Shown here one piece after another: positions 22,734-25,961 of a stretch of DNA of 25,961 bases. Made by a program: the position numbers and the translations under genes. Positions within the stretch are counted from its first letter, which is position 1. Each line of letters begins with the position of its first letter. The stretch is taken from NCBI GenBank assembly GCA_900763175.1, contig CAAFJI010000239.1, forward strand, positions 1 through 25,961. The letters are read 5' to 3'. The stretch is from Lachnospiraceae bacterium. Lineage in GTDB: Bacteria > Bacillota > Clostridia > Lachnospirales > Lachnospiraceae. The notes under the pieces were generated by a model. The model did not search any database, had not been told where the DNA came from, and saw nothing but the letters and a program-made list of their open reading frames with translations.

Positions 22734-23630
22734 CTAGTTTTCGTACTCAAATTTACTTAATACTTTGTTCTGCAGGAAGGTCACTACCAGCATAAATAAA
22801 AACATTACAACACTGATGGCAGAGCCAAAGCCAAGATTTGTTTTGGCATCCAGGCCGCTTCCAAAGGTATAGCGGTAGAATACCATGCTGGCAAAATCCA
22901 AAGTGCCGCCAACTCCGCCGTTTTTGCCGCCCAGAATGTAAGGCAGATCGAAAATTCCAAGAGCCCAGATGGTACTCATCATAATAATAGAAGCACAGGA
23001 AGGAAGCGATAACGGGAAAAGAATTTTGGTAAAACGCTGCCATTCTGTACATCCATCTACACGGCAGGCTTCCATAACCTCCTGTGGGATATCCATGAAG
23101 TTTGCATAAAAAATCATAATACCGGAACCTGCACCCTGCCACAAAATAATCAAAACCAGAAGCTTAAAGGCAATATCTGGATTTCCAAACCAGGCGTTCT
23201 GTGACATTCCAAGGCTTTTTAAAATCGTGTTCATAAGACCGATATTCGGATTAAACAAAAGGGTTGCAAAAAAACCGATGATAGTACTGCTGATTACATA
23301 TGGCAAAAATACCATAAATTTGATATATTTGTAGGCTGGTATTTTAATGAAAAAGAAGTAGGCCAGAAAATACTGGAAAGGTGTGATAATGAACCATACA
23401 CACAATAAATATTTCAGATTGTTTTTCAAAGAATTAAAAAATGCAGGTGTAAAACGTTCGTCATTAAAAATACGGATGAAATTATCAAACCCTACGAATC
23501 CGGCACTCCCCATTCCTGTATAATTGGTAAATGCCAGATATACCACATAGATAATGGGAATGATTGCAAATATGGTATAAATAATAAAGCCTGGCGTTAT
23601 AAAAAATAGATAGTTTCTGTTTTTCTTCAT
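22734..23630 (-). CDS. sugar ABC transporter permease (MalF/UgpA type)
   Basis: This is a 298-residue membrane protein with six predicted segments, the first at residues 7-30 (LFFITPGFIIYTIFAIIPIIYVVYL). The EAA loop is EVMEACRVDGCTEWQRFTKILFPLSLP (about 193-219). It pairs with the MalG-type permease to form the channel. The chosen ATG (MKKNRNY) follows GGAGGGAG; an in-frame ATG 8 codons earlier lacks a good site. A strong hairpin separates it from the solute-binding protein gene. Confidence 0.93.
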   Translation of the reverse strand: MKKNRNYLFFITPGFIIYTIFAIIPIIYVVYLAFTNYTGMGSAGFVGFDNFIRIFNDERFTPAFFNSLKNNLKYLLCVWFIITPFQYFLAYFFFIKIPAYKYIKFMVFLPYVISSTIIGFFATLLFNPNIGLMNTILKSLGMSQNAWFGNPDIAFKLLVLIILWQGAGSGIMIFYANFMDIPQEVMEACRVDGCTEWQRFTKILFPLSLPSCASIIMMSTIWALGIFDLPYILGGKNGGVGGTLDFASMVFYRYTFGSGLDAKTNLGFGSAISVVMFLFMLVVTFLQNKVLSKFEYEN

Positions 23631-23672
23631 TTTGACTCCCTCCATAGCGGTCAATATATAGCTACTGGATTG

Positions 23673-23703
23673 AAAAATGCAGGCATCATTTCTGATGCCT
23701 GCA
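23673..23703 (-). terminator. attenuating hairpin after solute-binding protein
   Basis: TGCAGGCATCA and its exact complement close a GAAA loop and are followed by five T on the minus strand. It lies 25 bases after the solute-binding protein stop and within the operon. It probably gives partial termination, so that more binding protein than permease is made. Confidence 0.8.
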
Positions 23704-23727
23704 TACTGTCAACATTCTCAGAGCTAA

Positions 23728-24972
23728 TCATTCCATAATTGCGGCGATGTCTGCCATCATATCATCCACTGTGATCTCTTTACTCATAACCTTGAGAATA
23801 TCCTCTGACCATACAGTATCAGCTGTATCTGTAGTTGCATATGTTGTTACTACATTCTGCCAGCTTCTGAAAATATTGCCACCGCCACTTACAGAAATTT
23901 CCTGAGCAACCGGATGTGCAGATTCGATTTCCGGAGATGCAGATACGCCACCGATGGTCTGAACCCATGCAGTCTGTCCTTCTTTGCTTGCACAATAAGA
24001 AGCAAATGCAGTTGCAGCCTCCATGTTTTCTGTGTTTGCATTAATGGAGAAACCATTTGCTGCTGTTCCTACAAGACCAGCGGTTCCATCTTCTGCCGGA
24101 ATTGCGAATGCACCATAGTTAAGGTCTGGATTGTTCTGGTCAATAGTAGAAATATTCCAGGTTCCGCCAATCATCATAGCGGCGTTTCCAGTTGTGAAGC
24201 CAAGTATCTGATCATCACTGTTAATGACTCCAAGCCAGTTATCGCCAAAGTACCCTGCATCTGCCCAGTCAACCAGCTTCTGAAGGGAACCACTTGCTCC
24301 AGGTCCATCAGCCTTACTTGTGTAGTCATCTAATCCTCTTGTATATTCAGGATCGTATGCAGACATTACAGGCTCCCAGATGAAAAGAAGATTCCAGTCA
24401 CTATAACTCTGGGAAATAGGTGTAATGCCAGCCTCTTTAATCTTAGCCAGAAGGTCTTCAAATTCACTGAAGGTTCCCGGAACTTCCCATCCATTTTCTT
24501 CAAATATATCCTTGTTGTAGAAGCAGGCACGAGTATCCATTGTAAGCCACGGAACAGAATACTGCTTGTCATCAACTGTAGAAAGCTTCATAGCATCCTC
24601 TGTCATCAGACTGAAATCTACAGAGTCTGAAAGGTCTGCTACCATACCATTTTTTACATAGCCTGGCATAATGTCTGTAGCTGTTCCATTTGTCCAGAAA
24701 AGATCAGGACCTTCCCCGGACTGAAGTGCTGTTGCAAGAACCTGCTGATAATCAGAAGCTTTGATTTCATAATCAACTTCAACATTTGGATATTTCTCCT
24801 GAAATCCGGCGATTACTGCCTTCAAGGCTTCCTCAAAGCTGTACTCATGCTCCCACACTGTGATGGAACCAGAAATATCCTCGTTTACATCTGTCTCAGC
24901 TGCAAACACCGGCACTGCACCAAGAACCATAGCTGCTGCGCATGATAACGCTATCACTTTCTTCATCTTCAT
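23728..24972 (-). CDS. extracellular sugar-binding protein (SBP family 1)
   Basis: This is a 414-residue carbohydrate-binding protein for the ABC importer encoded next. Residues 1-25 are a signal peptide (MKMKKVIALSCAAAMVLGAVPVFA) with an AxA-type cleavage site after VFA. There is no lipobox cysteine after the hydrophobic core, which is unusual for a Gram-positive binding protein. The mature part begins with ITVWEHEYSFEEALKAVIAGFQEKYP, and the hallmark region GNAAMMIGGTWNI (about 257-269) is clear. The start has AAGGAGG 9 bases before it. First gene of the operon. Confidence 0.93.
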   Translation of the reverse strand: MKMKKVIALSCAAAMVLGAVPVFAAETDVNEDISGSITVWEHEYSFEEALKAVIAGFQEKYPNVEVDYEIKASDYQQVLATALQSGEGPDLFWTNGTATDIMPGYVKNGMVADLSDSVDFSLMTEDAMKLSTVDDKQYSVPWLTMDTRACFYNKDIFEENGWEVPGTFSEFEDLLAKIKEAGITPISQSYSDWNLLFIWEPVMSAYDPEYTRGLDDYTSKADGPGASGSLQKLVDWADAGYFGDNWLGVINSDDQILGFTTGNAAMMIGGTWNISTIDQNNPDLNYGAFAIPAEDGTAGLVGTAANGFSINANTENMEAATAFASYCASKEGQTAWVQTIGGVSASPEIESAHPVAQEISVSGGGNIFRSWQNVVTTYATTDTADTVWSEDILKVMSKEITVDDMMADIAAIME

Positions 24973-25085
24973 TCCATTTTCCTCCTTATACTTTTTTTTC
25001 GCTCCTGTTCAGATTAACCAGCCTGTTTTTCTGAACTGTTATTTGATATTGCTATTTTAACGAAAATATGCATCTGAAACAAGAC

Positions 25086-25101
25086 AATAACTTCTGTTAT
25101 T
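25086..25101. promoter_or_regulatory. palindrome at the transcription start of the sugar operon
   Basis: AATAAC-TTCT-GTTATT is a perfect 6-4-6 palindrome. It begins about 9 bases after the -10 box of the sugar operon promoter, so it covers the first transcribed bases. It may be a repressor operator or a leader hairpin. Its binding protein is not apparent. Confidence 0.45.
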
Positions 25102-25109
25102 TTCGCACA

Positions 25110-25138
25110 ATTATAAGGAAATTCCGCAGAAAATTCAA
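25110..25138 (-). promoter_or_regulatory. sugar operon promoter
   Basis: On the minus strand TTGAAT (25133-25138), 17 bases and TATAAT (25110-25115) form a strong promoter about 140 bases before the binding-protein start. A second TTGAA-like unit lies just upstream and could be part of an AraC-type activator site. Confidence 0.75.
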
Positions 25139-25170
25139 AACATTCTCATTTTGTTCAAAATCTTATTCTA

Positions 25171-25330
25171 GAGCGTGTTTGGAAAATGCTTTCTGCAAGA
25201 TGTGCGTCACAGTTTGTGAGAAATTTTTCTCGGATGAGAGCGTCGTAGCGGGCTACGACAACCGAATTCGAGACAAATTTTCCGCAAAATGGGGCGTGCA
25301 GATTGCAGGAATGATTTTTCAACCACGCTC
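25171..25330. repeat. 160-bp imperfect palindromic repeat element, complete
   Basis: The element begins GAGCGTGTTTG and ends with CAACCACGCTC. The two halves are related by inverted symmetry about 25250.5, where a perfect core GTCGTAGC-GG-GCTACGAC (25242-25259) lies. Matches between arms include CTGCAA, AAATTT and TCTCG. As RNA or single-stranded DNA it would form one long interrupted hairpin. Partial copies lie at 3236-3269 and 7091-7134. No transposase is encoded. It resembles a MITE or REP-like dispersed intergenic repeat. Open frames across it are judged accidental. Confidence 0.8.
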
Positions 25331-25961
25331 GAGCGTGTTTGGAAAATGCTTCCGATACTGTCCGATGGTTTTTCCCGTACTCTTTTTAAAAACTCTCAGA
25401 AGATAATTGGAGTTGGAAAAGCCAGCCATTTCTGCTACTTCCTCAATGGAATATCCGGGCTGCTTTAAAAGTACGGCAGCATATTCAATTCTCTTCTCAT
25501 TGATATACTGGGTAACAGTCATTCCCGTCTGCTCTTTGAATTTCTTGCAAAAAGAAGGAACACTCATACATCCCATCTGTGCAAGCTCCGGAAGAGTAAG
25601 CTTTCCATCTAAGTTCTCGTCAATGTAATTCAGCACTTCCATAAGCGGATTTCCCACACCTTCTCCCAAAGCCGCAGCTCTAAAGTTCCCAATGTTCTTC
25701 AATATCTTTTCTTTTAGTTCCTTACCACTGCCTGCCGCTCCGATATCTGCGAAAAGCTCTGGCATCTGGCTCCATTTTTCCCGGAATTTGTCTGTAAAAT
25801 GATATTCAGACAATATGTAATAGACCATTTGCCGGATATTCTGAAGCAGCATATTTTTCGCCACTGTGACGGAAAGCTGCTGTGCTCCTGCCTGTGTGAG
25901 CCATTCTGTCAGCTCCTCTTCAAACCCTTCCATCCATCCCTCTGAAAGAAAATATTTCGTA
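25319..25961 (-). CDS. AraC/YesN-type regulator, partial at right edge
   Basis: The frame is open to the end of the window, so the N-terminus is missing; an internal ATG at 25933 is not needed. About 214 residues are visible. The last ~100 form the AraC DNA-binding domain, with helix-turn-helix one at LTLPELAQMGCMSVPSFCKKF and two at YSIEEVAEMAGFSNSNYLLRV, closing GKTIGQYRK. The upstream part (TEWLTQAGAQQLSVTVAKNML) fits the linker of YesN-like response regulators or a large AraC protein. It lies directly upstream of the sugar operon and is its likely activator. The last nine codons (HFPNTLERG) and the stop are provided by the palindromic repeat element. Confidence 0.88.
   Translation of the reverse strand, partial: TKYFLSEGWMEGFEEELTEWLTQAGAQQLSVTVAKNMLLQNIRQMVYYILSEYHFTDKFREKWSQMPELFADIGAAGSGKELKEKILKNIGNFRAAALGEGVGNPLMEVLNYIDENLDGKLTLPELAQMGCMSVPSFCKKFKEQTGMTVTQYINEKRIEYAAVLLKQPGYSIEEVAEMAGFSNSNYLLRVFKKSTGKTIGQYRKHFPNTLERG
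25331..25351 (+). repeat. second left end of the palindromic element
   Basis: These 21 bases are identical to 25171-25191, the left end of the complete element, and abut its right end directly. This is either a tandem partial copy or the scar of a second insertion. It lies inside the end of the AraC-type gene. Confidence 0.8.

Noticed and set aside
22753..23142. 129-codon minus-strand frame
   Set aside because: It is a shifted frame inside the MalF-type permease gene.
25171..25330. Palindromic element as a CRISPR repeat or tRNA-like gene
   Set aside because: There is no array of equal repeats and spacers, and no cloverleaf. The symmetry is a single long hairpin.
25068..25406. Plus-strand open frame through the palindromic element
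   Set aside because: Its sequence is mostly the repeat element and the antisense of the AraC-type gene. No ribosome binding site or family pattern was seen.

Overview
The window looks like chromosomal DNA of a gut Firmicute, most likely a Lachnospiraceae (Blautia-like). The supporting signs are moderate G+C, strong AGGAGG-type ribosome binding sites, TTGACA/TATAAT promoters, a Feo iron system with two FeoA proteins, DUF2325/DUF3793 proteins, and sugar ABC operons that lack their own ATPase. The genus is an inference. I see no rRNA, tRNA, CRISPR array or transposase. Nearly all genes lie on the minus strand.

Layout. (1) 1-1100 is a scrapyard: a GH3 C-terminal piece, an internally deleted GH78-like rhamnosidase and the C-terminal half of an AraC regulator, all truncated. 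(2) 1157-2401 encodes an AGE-family sugar isomerase resembling YihS or mannose isomerase. (3) 2751-10658 is a metal-homeostasis block. It holds flavodoxin, DUF3793 and DUF2325 in one operon, a P1B-type ATPase with a small membrane-anchored acidic partner, a cysteine-rich Fur-family regulator, and feoB with two feoA genes. (4) 10935-13090 holds an S66-family peptidase homologue that lacks the nucleophile serine (plus strand) and a malic enzyme. (5) 13244-16287 is an ABC ATPase plus FtsX-type permease pair. (6) 16443-24972 is a carbohydrate operon: solute-binding protein, two permeases, GH78 and GH38. A partial AraC/YesN-type regulator lies upstream and runs off the right edge.

How the parts work together. 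Six intergenic copies of the palindrome TTAG-N6-CTAA, the core of a DtxR/IdeR-type operator, mark four transcription units: DUF2325-DUF3793-flavodoxin, feoA, feoB and the ABC/FtsX pair. In two of them the operator contains the -10 box of a TTGACA-N17 promoter. This suggests one metal-responsive regulon. The sugar operon appears to import a mannose- and rhamnose-containing oligosaccharide and trim it inside the cell. The AGE isomerase could then route mannose to fructose.

The main unexplained structure is a 160-bp imperfect palindrome at 25171-25330. A 21-bp copy of its edge abuts it, and partial copies lie at 3236-3269 and 7091-7134. At 25319-25348 it supplies the last codons and the stop of the AraC-type gene. 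Start sites of several genes were moved inward to positions with good ribosome binding sites (feoB, malic enzyme, GH38, both permeases, S66).
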